The notes under the pieces were generated by a model. That model was not told the DNA's origin. It saw nothing but the letters and a program-made list of their open reading frames with translations, and searched no databases. Below, piece by piece: positions 22,261 to 34,500 of a DNA stretch of 64,000 bases (positions within the stretch are counted from its first letter, which is position 1; every line of letters starts with the position of its first letter). The DNA is taken from the NCBI RefSeq assembly GCF_902686445.1, contig NC_062213.1:3407241-3471240 (forward strand), written 5' to 3'. The position numbers and the translations under genes are program-made. This DNA is from Sciurus carolinensis (taxonomy: Eukaryota > Chordata > Mammalia > Rodentia > Sciuridae).

Positions 22261-24483
22261 GGGAAAGTGCTGATGCTGCGGGAGAAGCCAGCCATGAAAC
22301 CCGGGCCCAGAGGTCAAATTTATTGGGGTCTTATTAAAATATGCACAGATGTTGACGTGTGTGGACAGTGGCCATGTAGGAGGTTGATGGGTTCAGCAAT
22401 GGAGTTGCGAACGTGGACAACCCTGCAGTTCTTTACGTGGAGAGTTCCTCCTTTACAATGACCTTAGTTTCCAAAGACTAAAACGTGCCAGGCCAGCGCG
22501 CAGATCCAGTGCCCATCTCAGCTTCCTTTCCTCATTGTCTCTGTTACAGTGGGGCAGAAAATGCACGCAATAGAGGGGTTTCATGTGCACCCAGGGGTCA
22601 TTCTCATGCCACTGAAATGTCACTGCTGCCACGTATGGAAACCCGGTTGGGACGAGCTCTCAGGACCGGCAACATTTGGAGGGTTTGGGCTCGCAGATGG
22701 TCGGCTCCCTGGGCTGGCAGATTCCAGCCTGTCTTCCTCCGCTGTTGTCACGGAGTTGCCGTTGCCATGGCATTTGTGTGTGCGAGGGAGAGATCGTGCA
22801 TCTTGTCGGCTTGTGGAACGAGGTGGTGGGAAGAGCCTGCAGAGTGTGGGAGAGAGCCTTCTGGGCTCCCGCACCTTGTGCGGATGGTGGCTGGGGACAG
22901 GGAGGATGCCTAGGCCGCCTCTGAACCAGAAAAGAGATGGACTGAGGCCTAATGCAAATTTGGGCAAGGGTGGCTGCAGAGCATGCTGAGGCCTCCGCAG
23001 CACAGGCCAGAGGGGGCCGGGGAAATAAGAGGGAGGACTTGTTCTGGTCCTCGTATGGTTCTGTGCCTGCCTCCCCTCCCCCAGACCAAAACAAATTACG
23101 CCACTCCCCCGTTCACATGGCTTCAGCGGCCTCCACTGTCCTTCAAAACAGAGCCCCCTTCAGGGCCCGGGGGGCATCCCAGGATGCAGACACCCCTCTG
23201 CTCTCATTCCTTGGCTCCTCCAGCCTCACTCACTGACAGACCTTCCTTCTGCTGTCCCTCCCCTGGGCAAGCTTGCAGATGGCCTGTCTGGAGACTGCAC
23301 CGATGGCCTCCCTGGGAGTCTCTTTCTCAGGTCTCCTTGGGGCTCCTCCTTGTCCTTCAGCTCTTAGATCCAATGCCCCCCCTCAGAGAACACCCATACC
23401 ATGTAAAACGCACAGCATGCACCCCAACCCACCACGTTTTCTCCATGTCAGTGGCGGCTGCGATCTGCTCTTGGCTGGTCATCTGCCTCACCTGATGGAA
23501 CACCCTCCCCAGGGCAGGCCTGTGTCATCACTTCCACCCAAGAACCTAAATCAGCATCTGGCACAGAGAAGGCATCCATCCAGCATTCGCTAATGGCTTC
23601 TGAACAAAGAATGACCACCACTAGCTCTCCGTTACTGCAAGCCATGCCCTCAACTCTGGAAAGAACAAGGAGGAAGGGCCTGGGGGGCATCGCCACAGAA
23701 GCCTCTGCCATGGCCCCTCGGTTACAGGTGCCTTCAGCCGTGCTACCTTTCCAAGAAGACTTCGTTTCTGGGCATCAGTTTCTTGATGCCTAGTGTGACT
23801 GAAATCATTAAGCTGAGTCAATCAAAAAGAGACTCTTTAGGATCCTGAACCTGTTCTTGATAGCAACCTCAAAATTGTAAGCTCCTCTGCACACACCCCC
23901 TCCTCATCATGCACCTGCCAACCTGTAACCTGTCCCCTGAGCCCCACCTGCTCCTGTCTCCCTCTACTCTTCCTTATCACTCAGACTCGAGCCCCAGTTT
24001 CAGTCATGTTCCATACCAGGACCCACCTGAGTGGACCAGGGGGCAGGGGTCCTCACTGACCAGAACCTCAAGTCAGTGGAAGCCGATCTGTTTGCACTCA
24101 GGGTGCTCAAACTGGCTGTGTGATCCAGGAAGCTGAATTTTGACATGGAGCCTGGAAGATGAGGTGGCAGGCAAGACTCCCAGCACCCCCATAGCACCAG
24201 CTTGCATGCCACTGAAGGAAAGCCTGCAAAGGGGGTGGGGTACCAAGCAGACGACTGGCTTCCCAGAAATTGGCAAAGGAAAATAGTACAAAACCATGCC
24301 CAGGGAAGTGGGGTGGGCTCTGTGCTCAGGTCCAGGGGTGGCATAGGGTGGAAAACGGAAGAAGCGGGAGATAGAGGAGCAGGAATAGAGGGGCGAAGTA
24401 AAAAGCGAAGGTCCCAAGTGGGGTACTCTCGCTGGTGGAAGAGCCTGGGTAGAAGCTGGGCACTGGGCAATGTACCCTTGTGC
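22261..24483. other. Unique sequence with one L2-like patch
   Basis: An L2-like patch at about 23520-23600 (catctggcacagagaaggca pattern). The rest is unique GC-rich sequence. Open frames up to 170 codons have no known domain. Confidence 0.4.
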
Positions 24484-24700
24484 TCACTGAGCACTTTCTG
24501 GCCTGCTTGCTGCTCACTTGCCAGGTGCTAATTTCTCCATTGAGTTTGTCCCCGTCAATCCCGCATCAATGCTGAGAGGCAGGCGTCTATAAGACAGGAA
24601 AACTAAGGCACAAAGAAGTAATGTGTCCGAGGGTTTCACAGGCAGTACACATCAGCGGCAGGATCAGAGCCCTTGTCCATCTGATGTCCAAATCCATGCC
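24484..24700 (-). mobile_element. MIR SINE relic
   Basis: Reverse MIR order: 'gagcactttctggcctgc...cttgccaggtgct', 'aagacaggaaaactaaggcaca' and 'ggcaggatcagagcccttgtcc'. Confidence 0.6.
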
Positions 24701-25638
24701 ATTAACAGGCCCTATTCCTACCCCACCCCAATAAATAAGGAGACGAGGAAGAACAAGTAAGGTCCTGGCCTTCAAGGAACCCTGGATCCAGTGCTGGGAG
24801 CAGGACACAAACATGGAAACAGACATGGGAGACGGCAGGCTTGGGCAGTGGCTTCCCCTGCGGCTCCCGGGGAAAGGCCCGCGGATGGAGGAAATTCAAT
24901 CTGCCTTAGCCATGCGGACAGCGGCGGGGGATGCCTCCACTCACACGCCCAGACGGCAGGCCGGCGCCCAGACGTCTGCAGGGCTCTGCAGTCTGGCTGC
25001 CTCGGCCCACCTGGTGCTCTGTCCCAGGCTCTGCAGCCCAGACGATGAGGCCATGCTTCTGGGATTTTCCCAGGCATCCCCTGCGTCCCTCTAGGAAATC
25101 GTTGTCACATCTCCACAACCATCACGGCAGCAGGTTACTCCTGGAGAGTCACTGCTCTCAGAAAGCCAGCTTCCTGACTCTCCTGTGCCCCCACCTGAAC
25201 TATGCAGCACCCTCCATCTTCAGCCGTGGGTGAGGCCCAGGCCGGGGGACAGCAGAGGGCCCTGTCCTGGCTTGGGAGCAACTGAGGAGTCTGACCCAGG
25301 AGTTTTTACCTAAAAATCAGAACAGAAATCTTGCCTGGGGGCCTTTACTGCTCACCTTGCACTTATCTGTCTGTGAATTATATTCAATGAGACCCCCGAG
25401 ACTCCCGTGAAGACCAACTGTGACCCCTGATGTGAAGAAGAGAGGGGACTCTCTCCACAGAGCTCTGAGACATCCTCGTCCTCCTCACCTGCACCGTCGC
25501 TGATGACCAACCTGATCTCTGCATTCATAAGGGGGAGTATTAACTCCCTATTTTTACTTTTCAGTTACTAAACACAAGCATTTACATCTTGGGTTCAGAT
25601 CAAATGTGAGAAGTCACTTCCTTAATTTGTAATTAATT
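24701..25638. other. GC-rich unique sequence, no gene recognised
   Basis: Slightly CpG-enriched patch at 24860-24970, far below island density. No known exon. Confidence 0.4.
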
Positions 25639-25639
25639 T

Positions 25640-25790
25640 CCTTAGTTTTCAGAAGTAACAGTTAAAGCCCTACTATGTGCAGGGTCCTGTGACAAATGCT
25701 GAGGAGAGTTTAGACAAAGGGGCAGGAATTTGTGCTTGAACAACTTCGCAGTCAAAAACACGCATTGTATAACAACGGGCTGTTCTAAGA
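25640..25790 (-). mobile_element. L2-like fragment
   Basis: 'aaagccctactatgtgcagggtcctgtgac...gctgaggagagtttagac' corresponds to the reverse L2 3' end (ctactatgtgccaggcactg...). Confidence 0.5.
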
Positions 25791-25974
25791 AATATGTGGT
25801 TGGCAATTTCACCGATTTGTGAATATGGTGAGGTGCACTGGCATGGACTGAGGCAGCGATGAGATTAGCAGGCGGTGTCATCTGATGGGACCACTGCTGT
25901 TCATGCGTTCATCATTGACAGAAATGTCACTGTGGGGTACCTGCTGTTGCAACAGCAATCATGAGGTAAGATTC

Positions 25975-26153
25975 ATGATTCATTCATATATCTATACATA
26001 CATATCATTCATATATATATACATATATATTCATGTATATATATACATAGATATTTTAGTCGTAGGTGGACACAATACCTTTATTGCTGAGGATTGAACC
26101 CAAGCCCTGCGCAGGCCAGGTGACCACTCTACCACTGAGCCACAACCCCAGCC
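25975..26153 (-). mobile_element. ID SINE with AT-rich tail and 15-bp target duplication
   Basis: The plus strand shows an AT-rich tail (about 25975-26055: repeated catatatatcta/tatatacata units). A gtaggtggacacaatacct tail segment typical of squirrel-type IDs follows. The body then ends 'ctaccactgagccacaacccc'. The flanks catgaggtaagattc (25960-25974) and catgaggtgagattc (26154-26168) are a target-site duplication with one mismatch. Confidence 0.93.
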
Positions 26154-26168
26154 CATGAGGTGAGATTC

Positions 26169-26634
26169 TCCTGGGTGCCTTGTTTGTTTCACAGAACCAT
26201 CTTAAAGACCTTATAGTACTGTGCATTTGGCAACAGGTAACGGGAAACCCACCCCCTGGCTTAAGCAAGATCATGTTCTCACCTAACCACTTCTCCCGAG
26301 ATCAGCAATCCAGAGCTGCCTTCGTGACTCAGTGACACCGTCAGGGACCCAGCTCCTAGACCCTTTCTGCCTTTTTACCCTGCCTTCTTTAGTGTGTTGG
26401 CTTTTGTCTTTATTCTGGTCACCTCAAAGTCACAAGGTGATAACTTCATGCTCAAATCCGAGTCTTCCTAAACAAGAACAATGTCCACAGCCACCACTAG
26501 CAACACAAAGATTTAGAAGAAGCATGCATCTCTAGCCGGGCACATTGCTGTCCCACATGGAATGAGGGTCTGTTGTTAATGAAGAAGGTGAGAATGAATT
26601 CTGGGGGGGAAACCAAGAGTGTCAGCCAACCTCT
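26169..26634. other. Unique sequence, nothing recognised
   Basis: No repeat, RNA gene or exon recognised. Confidence 0.4.
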
Positions 26635-26775
26635 GCAATGAGGATCATCTTCATCTTGCAAATGAAGTTCAGTGAGAGAAAGTCACTTGCCCAGGTCCCA
26701 TAGCCAGCAAGGAAATGAGCCAAAACTTGAAAGTGGCTTTGAATGATCCCAGAATCCATGCTTTATGCACTGTGA
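26635..26775 (-). mobile_element. MIR SINE relic
   Basis: Reverse MIR: 'catcttgcaaatgaagttcagtgag', 'gtcacttgcccaggtcccata', 'gccagcaaggaaatgagcc'. Confidence 0.65.
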
Positions 26776-26919
26776 ATCTGAATATCAGAAATATAAAGCA
26801 TATCACCAAAGTGTTCAGAAAAAAATGCAACACTTTCAAAGCTGTGGCCTGCAGAGCTGTGCCACAGTCAGAGAGCACAGTCCAGCGGCCACTCGCAATG
26901 GCGCTCAGTAGAGCTCCTC

Positions 26920-27065
26920 CTCCATAGCGTCTGTCACTGTGGCAAAAACACGGAGAAAACAGTGTAGAGGAGAAAAGGTCTATTTTGGCTCACGGTTTCA
27001 GAAGTCCTTTGCTGTGGGCCTGAGGCAAGGCTGAACATGTCAGAGAGAGGGCAGTGGGGCTCCCG
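26920..27065 (-). mobile_element. MaLR/ERVL-type LTR relic
   Basis: 'gtctgtcactgtggcaaaaac...ggagaaaaggtctattttggctcacggtttcagaag' is the reverse MaLR edge also seen at 1109 and 7655. Confidence 0.5.
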
Positions 27066-27129
27066 CCTGGTAGCCAGGACGCGGCAGGGGGTGGGGGCAG
27101 GAGTCCTATGAGGCTGGCCCACTCAGCAT

Positions 27130-27330
27130 TCTGGCTTTTGATCAACAGTTATCTTTTCAGAGAGACCTTTCCTGATTCTGCATCCCTGCACCGTGTCCCT
27201 CACCACTACAAGGCTCTACTGTGCTTTCTTATAGCACTTTATAAAGCCTGAAGTGAACACAGTCTCTGTTAGTGTGCACGTAACATGTACATATCTCTGC
27301 AGCTAGCTCTGTCCCCAGCTCAGTGTTGGC
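27130..27330 (+). mobile_element. L2-like fragment
   Basis: 'cagagagacctttcctgattctgc', 'gtgctttcttatagcacttta' follow the L2 3' order in forward orientation. Confidence 0.5.
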
Positions 27331-28384
27331 ACTGACTTTGGATGCATGAACTAGTAGATTGGTTTATTCTGAAATTCTGAAAGAGCCTCAGAGCAGGTGG
27401 GTTGGAGAGACTCTGGGAAAGTTGCCTCCCCTGATTTCCTAGTCTGTAAAGTGGACATAGAGATAATTACTCAAAGAAGGCTGCTCTAAAGCATCCAGGG
27501 AGTCCCAGCATCTTCTCACTTTATTTGGGAAAAGCTGGGTCCTCTGGGACACTGTACCGCTTAGCCCTGAGGGCTGCTGCTCACAGGTCCCCAGGGCAAG
27601 AGGGGAGTGGAGTCAGAAAGGTGGGCAAGGAGGTTGCTGGGCATCATGGGAGGAGCTGGTGAGCAAGAGGATCTGGGAGGTGGGTTGGGGCTGGGTCTGC
27701 CCTTATCTGTCCCCTGCCCTGCCTGCAGGCTGGGTGGTCCTGTAGGGCTCTGTGCTTATTGGGTCCCCTGGGTGGCCAAGGCCAGGGCCAGGACCAGAAT
27801 ACAGGAGAGAAGAGATTCACAGTGAGGCCAGGAGCCAGGGCAGAGCCTCAGGGCCGTCTAGCCCCCCTGGGCAGCAGGCCAGGTGGTGATTCAGTGGCTT
27901 CCCCTTTGTGGGCTTGGGGTGTGGGCTGACTCAGCCAGCTTCCCAAGGCTCCTGCTTGCTCAGGGCTTCCTTGTGCTTACTCAGTACTCGACCTCCCTGT
28001 GGCCATCCTGGCCCCTCCTACTCTAGGGCTGGCCACCTCTGAATCCTTTCAGCTCTGGCTAAGAGAATCTGGGGATTCTTCCCATATCTCCCAGTCTAAA
28101 TCCCTGAGGGGGATCAGCTGGCCAGTGTCTTGACTTGGGCAGCTTCTAAGGTACAGCTGCCTGCACCTGAGAAGCCTGCGGGCTCGTTCCCAGGGTCGCC
28201 CACCCTGCCCCACTCTCACCAGCTGGGCTTCAGCAAGGTCAGGGACTTCCCGCTCAGGGAGCGCCTCAGAGTGCTTCAAAGGGGAAGGGACATCCAGGCA
28301 GCATGATGGGCGTGTCCCTGCACCCTCACCTGCCAGTGCCCAGTGGCTGCCAGGTGCCTGTGCCCCCACTGCCTCTGTCTGGGG
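27331..28384. other. Unique sequence, no gene recognised
   Basis: GC-rich unique DNA; no coding exon recognised. Confidence 0.4.
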
Positions 28385-28555
28385 TGCTCCCACACGGTCT
28401 TATCAGTTCACATGCCGCCTCCTCAATGGGGTCCTCCTAGATTCACAGTCAAATGTCACCTCTCTCTTCTTGGAACCTCAAACTCCCTCCGCCCCTCTTC
28501 CCTGGTTGTATCTCATAACACTTTGACTTACAGTCATTTGTGTGGACAGGGTAAC
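28385..28555 (+). mobile_element. L2 fragment
   Basis: 'caaatgtcacctctctcttcttgg', 'cataacactttgacttacag' resemble the conserved L2 'tgtcacctcctcagagaggcc...' block. Confidence 0.5.
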
Positions 28556-28992
28556 AGTCCCACCAAGATGTCCCCACCCTAACCCCTGGGCCTTGTGAAT
28601 ATGTGACCTCGTGTGGCAAGGGACTTTGCAGAAGCCTTAAGGATCTTGAGATGGGGAGATTCCCTGGATTATTTAGTGGGCCCAGTATAATCAAAGGCCT
28701 CTTATAAGAGGGAGGACCAAGGGCCGGGGTCTGTAAGGAGGAGGAAAGGAGAAACAGAGATGGACGTGATTCTTGGAGAAGATGGAGGAAGGGGCCACCA
28801 GCCAAGGAGTGTGGGCAGCTCCTAGGAGCCGGGAACGCCAGGAGCCTGCGGAAGCAGCACAGCCCGCCAAGGCCTTGATCAGCCGGGAGGCCTCCATTGG
28901 ACTTCTGACCTCCAGCACATTACACTAATAAATTTGTGTTCTTTCAAGCCTCTAAGTTTGTGGCAATTTATTAGAGCAGCAGTCGGAAACGA
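28556..28992 (+). mobile_element. MLT1-like MaLR LTR, nearly full length
   Basis: In forward order: 'tgtgaatatgtgacctcgtg', 'ggcaagggactttgcagaag', 'gagatggggagattccctgg', 'aagatggaggaaggggccac', 'ggacttctgacctccagcac', 'taataaatttgtgttctttcaa', then an end at 'atttattagagcagc'. This is one of the best-preserved LTR relics of the window. It includes the AATAAA polyadenylation signal near 28927. Confidence 0.85.
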
Positions 28993-31005
28993 ACACAGTC
29001 GGCATGTGTGGATTCTTCCTGCACTAGAACGTCAGCCTCCCCAGGGCAGGACTGTCGACATCTGTGCACATCCATCCTTGTGCACATTTCTCAGATATTG
29101 ACGGATGCTTTCGTGGATCCACTGTTATTGACAACATCAATCATTCAGTCCTCTCCTCCTGCTCCAGGCTGCCCCCAACTCCACGGCCCTGGGAGGAAAC
29201 CATCCCTGGAGGTGGGGAGAACCTGTCCCCTGCAGCATCTGCATCACCCACCTGTCCAGAGATGCCTTTTCAAAGACTTTTGTAATGAATAAGACACGGT
29301 TCTTTGATTCAATACAATTCCCATATATTGTAAGGAAATGCTATGAAACTTCAAGGAAGTTTTTTACTTCAGTCAATCTGTTCTCACTTTCCCTATTTGC
29401 TACCTGTTAAGGTTTGCTGGGGATTGGCCAAAGGCAAAATCTGGATTTGTGTGGGTGTCATGGGGGGCATTTAGCCTGGCCTGCCATTCAAAGATCCTTG
29501 GGACTGTCTCTGCCACAGCATCTGCCCTCAGCCTGCCTGAAGCAGGGGCTCCCTGAACATCAAGGCATTTCTGAGCTTCAGAATCTTAGCAAATGTGGTA
29601 AATGTAGTGCCTTGGCTGGAGATGCGAGACAGGAAATCTATCTCCCCTTCCCGTGGGCTATCGCCCAGCCAGTCGTGGAGTAGCCCAGACCCCAAAAGAG
29701 GCACCCAGACATGTTTGCTACCCACCCCAAACTCTGTGGGGTACACGCTCATTCCCCACCAGGGTGAGGTAGGAAGAGTAAGTCTGGACACAGCCCAGGG
29801 CACTAGGAGACAGAAAGAAGGTGACATCAGGGTGGGGCCATGTGTGAGTTAGGCTCTGCCCTGGCGTGTGCTGCAGTATCCTATCTGGCACCACTTACAA
29901 AACACAGATTCAAAGACAAAATAGAGAATTTCAAGATGGCGACTGCAGGGCATTCAGCCCCAACCTCAGGACCCCTCCTGAGCACAGGGTCATCTGAGGC
30001 TGTACCATCACATGCCCAGGAAGCCAGTCCCTGATGTGCCAGACACAGTCTGCCCAGCCTGGCCTCCTGCTTCCTGCAGCCGTGCCCTGCCCGTCCATCA
30101 GGGTGGTGGTGGCGGCCCCACCCAGCCCAGCCTCCAGAGATGCTCACAATAGTCTCCAAGGTCTGGTCCAGCTCACTCTGTGCAGCCAGCAGTTCCTTGG
30201 GCCACCCTGGCCCTACGAGAACAAGTAGAGTCCAGGGCCCTGACAGAAATAGTCCCCTGTCCTGTCTGACAGGACGCTGTCCCACCCACAACTCAGGTCC
30301 CTGGAGGCCAGTCTCCATGAGAGCTGCTGCGGCAGGCCAGCAGGCCCTCTACCAGACAGAGACACGGGGGCTCGGAGGTCAGGCCCACAGTGCTGGCGGG
30401 CGAGGAGCTGGGCCACACCCAAGCCGTGGAGCTGGAGAGCTGCGCTGGCCTCCACGATCCTCCTGCTCTCTGAGGTCTGAAGGCCACGGCCCGGCCTCCT
30501 TCCTGACTGGGCTGCTGCTTTTCCGCCTGCTCACTTAACTCACACCGACAATTGCAGAGAAGGAACTTCTGAGCTGCGGAACCGGAACCGCTGGAGGACG
30601 TGCTTGCCCTCAGGCCGCTCCACCCGGCCCCTCTGTCCTGCTTGGTGTCCTTCCTTGTGTTCGTTGCGTTCCTTCACAGAAGCTCCTATGTTTTGAGTCC
30701 AGTCGGTGATTTCCGCCTGGAGCATGCAGCCGCTGGGGAGCCGCCCCACACCCTCTCTGTGGCCCCTCTCAGGCCACACCCGTCTCCCGCTCGTGATCAC
30801 CCGACTGGACTGATGGGAGGGTTCGCTGAGCCCAGAGCTCCGGAAAGCACGACTCTTATCTACTTCCTCCCAGACGCTGCATTGTCTTAAAATAGGCGTA
30901 GGAGACTAAGGCATGTGCAGGTCGCGGTGCCTCAGGAACGAAGCACGTTGCAGAAGGCATGGACCCAAGCCACGCGGGCAGTGTCCATGGTGAGGAGCGG
31001 GGCCC
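28993..31005. other. Unique sequence with weak exon candidates
   Basis: Mostly unique DNA. On the minus strand, 30148-30212 (65 bp) is bounded by an AG acceptor (complement of 30213-30214) and a GTGAGC donor (complement of 30142-30147). It reads as a helix-like peptide in one frame. I give this low weight (see findings). Confidence 0.35.
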
Positions 31006-31009
31006 CAGG

Positions 31010-31240
31010 GAAAGCAGGCACCTGGGCTCAAACCCTGGCTCCACTGGGCCACCTGTTAGCTGTGGGCCCTGGGGCCAGCTACTCTCTCTGGCCCCAGTGT
31101 CTTCACCAGTGAAATAGGGTAACAGGAGTTAACACCTCATGGGGCTGTTATGAGGTTGACTTGGGTCCAGACTAGTAAAGCACTGGGAATGGGGCCTGAA
31201 CATGCAGGTGCCACACAAGCATTTGCTCAATAAATGACAC
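31010..31240 (+). mobile_element. MIR SINE, long copy
   Basis: Forward MIR order is well kept: 'cctgggctcaaaccctggctcc', 'acctgttagctgtgggccctg', 'cagtgaaatagggtaacagg', 'ctcatggggctgttatgagg', 'agtaaagcactggga', 'tttgctcaataaatgac'. Confidence 0.8.
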
Positions 31241-31394
31241 CTCCCTCTCTCCCTCCTCAGCTCTGGCTAATGAGAAAGACGCTGCAAGTCCCCATGGAGG
31301 GGAGGCCCAAGTTGTCCTGTCCCTTCTTCTAAGTCCCCCAGGGAGAGGGGAACACGGGAGAGCACTCCCACCTACAGAGGACCAGGAACAAAGT

Positions 31395-31575
31395 CGTCAT
31401 CTAGCCAACACCTGCCTTGGCCCCTGCCTGTGTCAAATGGCTCAGTCCTGTGACGGCCTTCCAAGGAAGTGTCACTAGCCCAATCTTTCAGAGGCAACTG
31501 GGACTCACCGAAGGAACGTGACTTGTCCAAGGCCACTCAGCAGGCAGCAGCAGAGTGCACTCTGAGCCCTGCAGT
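31395..31575 (-). mobile_element. MIR SINE relic
   Basis: Reverse MIR: 'gtgacttgtccaaggccactcagc' at about 31518-31541, 'gcagagtgcactctgagccc' after it. Confidence 0.6.
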
Positions 31576-34500
31576 TGTCCTTCACCTCCCTAGCTCTGCT
31601 TCCTCTGGAGAAGTGCTGGTCAGCTATGGTTCTGGAAAGAGAATAGTTTGGTGACAGACAGCAAGTACCATAAAACACGTGCCTTGGGCATGACTTTGGG
31701 AGGATTCAGACCATGTGTTGGAGGGGTGCCATTTGTCCACCATTCCCTCTCTCAGTCATGAGGGCATGTCCTCATGGGCCCTGCAATAGCAATAGCAGAG
31801 GAGCAATAGCAGATGGGATAGAGTCCTCACGCTGCGTCCAGCAGGCCCAGGGTCCCAGGAACCTTCTGCCTCGGAGATGCAGGCACAGTGTACCTGTCAC
31901 TGTGCTGAGGGAGGCACAAGGAGGAGCAAGAGGAGAGTGAAGCCTCTTGCTCTGACCTGCCAGGAGAAACCATGCAGACAGGGCAGGCCCGTAGCAGCCC
32001 AGCGCACAAGAGGGCAGGAACACACAAACAGGGAGCAGAAACAGGCTCGAGCACAAAAGGGTTATAGGTCAGCTCTCACACACAGTCTGAGGACGGCTGG
32101 GAGGAGCGCTGGCCTGTGCCGCACTCCACCCCCACAGCCCCTCCACCTCCTGCCTCTGCAGCCCCCTCGGAGGTCTGTGCAGGCCTTCAGGTCCGCAGGC
32201 ACCTTGTCAATTCATGGGCAGCTGAAACCCAACTGAGCTCTGCTTCTTTGTGCTTCCACAGTACCTAGCCCAGGGCCCCGCACAGCACCCTAAACGGAGT
32301 AGGAGCTTGGAGTTTCTTTTATAGATGGAAAGGAAACACCTGTACACAGAAGGTGCTCCCAGGGTACTAGGACCCTCAGGTGTGACACAGGGGACAGTGT
32401 CCACAGTCCCACAGCCTGTGTGCCTCCTGACCCCTGAAGGCAAACGCCTGTGCTTAGGTGAAGGCAAGTCCCCACCAGGCACAGGAGCCCGTGGAGAGGA
32501 TGAGGGCTGACACATCCCTTCCAGATCTCCAGTCCCGTGTCCTCTCGGGAAACACCATCACCCACGCAGCCACCCACTCCCACCAAACAGTGTGCTCCAG
32601 GGGTGACCATACTCACGGGGTCTTAGCCAGGGCGTGCCCACAACCCTCATTCACAGACGACGCTCGCCGGCACGTGCGATCCTCGCTCAGCATCCCCTCC
32701 TCGGGGTGCTGATGCCAGGCCGGCCTCTCAGAGGCCCACTGGGGCCCTGGTCTAACCTACCAGAAGCCTCAGCGGCGGCAGAAACCAGGACACCCACCAG
32801 CAGCAACTTTTCGACCCTTGAAATCCGCCTGCTATACAACTCAGTCTGCTGGAGACTCCAGATTTCCCTAAGCAGTGTTTTAAAACCAGAAAAATGATTC
32901 ATTTTCTGAAAACCGCTGCTGGCTTCGCCATCTGAGCACAAAGCTTCTTCCTTGCCTCCAAAGAACTACCAGTGGGACGGCTGATTGCCTGTCAGGGTCT
33001 AAACGTCGCCCTTTCGTAAATTCCTAGCCAGGACAGGCCAGGAAGTGAGCCGAGGAGAGTGGGGAGGCACGCAGCCGACCGGCAGCCCTGCTCCCACTCC
33101 TTGTCCTGTGAGATGAAGCAACTCACCTCAATTCTTCAGGGAGCCAGGGAGCTGCTACCTCGCCAGGGCTGGACTGGCTCCACTCTTTTCCTATCCCTGA
33201 GGTACAGGTGGCAATTTTACCCGGCTGAGTCACCTGGTTTTTTTCCAAGTGGAGATGGTAATTACCAACCACAGTGAACCCAGAGTTCCTTAGTCCTGGG
33301 TGGAGGCGGCTCGAGGTGCCCAATTTAGAAATGTTTCTCTCTACATGTGTGTTCACGAACACCAGTTACAGAACATTCAGAGAGTCTCAGGAATTCTATA
33401 GGACACACTAAAAGAATCACAAACTACAGACAAGATTTCTAGTCAGAATACTGACCATAACATTTGTATCCATCACAAATGGACACATGGTCCATCTCAG
33501 CAACAAACATTTAAGTGTATCCTGTCAGACAGGTGTCTATCAGGAGAGAGGTCCCGGAAGACCGCGCCAGTTCTTCCTTATGAGTAAATTATTGACCTTT
33601 TATGACAAGCCTGTGAGAATATTGCAATGATCTCCGTCATCATCTCAATCTTAGGGAGCCCAAGTCAGAAGGAGCTGATAGCCCAGGTAAACAAGAAATG
33701 AAACCAGCCAAAGGTAACACACATACACCTGAGCATGGGAGGAGGTGGATTCTGTACAAGGTGACCCCCATTCTTTGTTGGGTTCTGCCCAGAACTTGTG
33801 CCCCCACATGCCCTGATGCTAACTTACTGAATGCCACAAGTGAGTCATTGACCTTGCTATGCCTTGGTTTCTGACTTAGTGTGACCACACTGGTCCTCAA
33901 CACGGTTGGTCCAGGTGTCCCAAGAACAGCTAGGTTCACCTGCTGGAGTGTTCCCAATTCAGGGGGTTAGGGGGTGGGCACATGATGGTAGGTGCGAATG
34001 AGACAGACAGAAGCAGCCCCGCCTGCAGGAACGCCCAGGAGGGAGTGAGAGGGTAGTGACCACACAAGTCATAGAACTGGGGGAGGGGCACGGGGGAGCA
34101 TGAGGGCACATGGCACCCAGACTGGGGAACTGGAGCTGGCCACCTGGTGGAGGGCATCCGGGCTGGGTTGAAAAGACAGCCAGGTAAGGAGGATGGCCAG
34201 GCTGCAATAGGCCCTCATGCAGCAGGGACAGCTTGAGCAGGGGTAGGGAAGCCGGGAGGGGATAGGAGGGGATCCAACTGGGCCTAGCTGAGAGTAGGGC
34301 TGGTGTGGGGAGAGGGGGCTGAAGTGGTGGGCAGGGTCAGGTTCTGAAAGGCCTCAGGCATAGCCAGCGGACTTGTGTGGGCTGTGAGTGAAGCTTAAGG
34401 GGGCTCCAGTCTGACTGCAGAAGCCCAGGGACAGGACAGAGGGGCTTCAACTAAGGAGCAGTTCCTACTTATTCTAGGTCTGTCGGCAGAAGGGTACACG

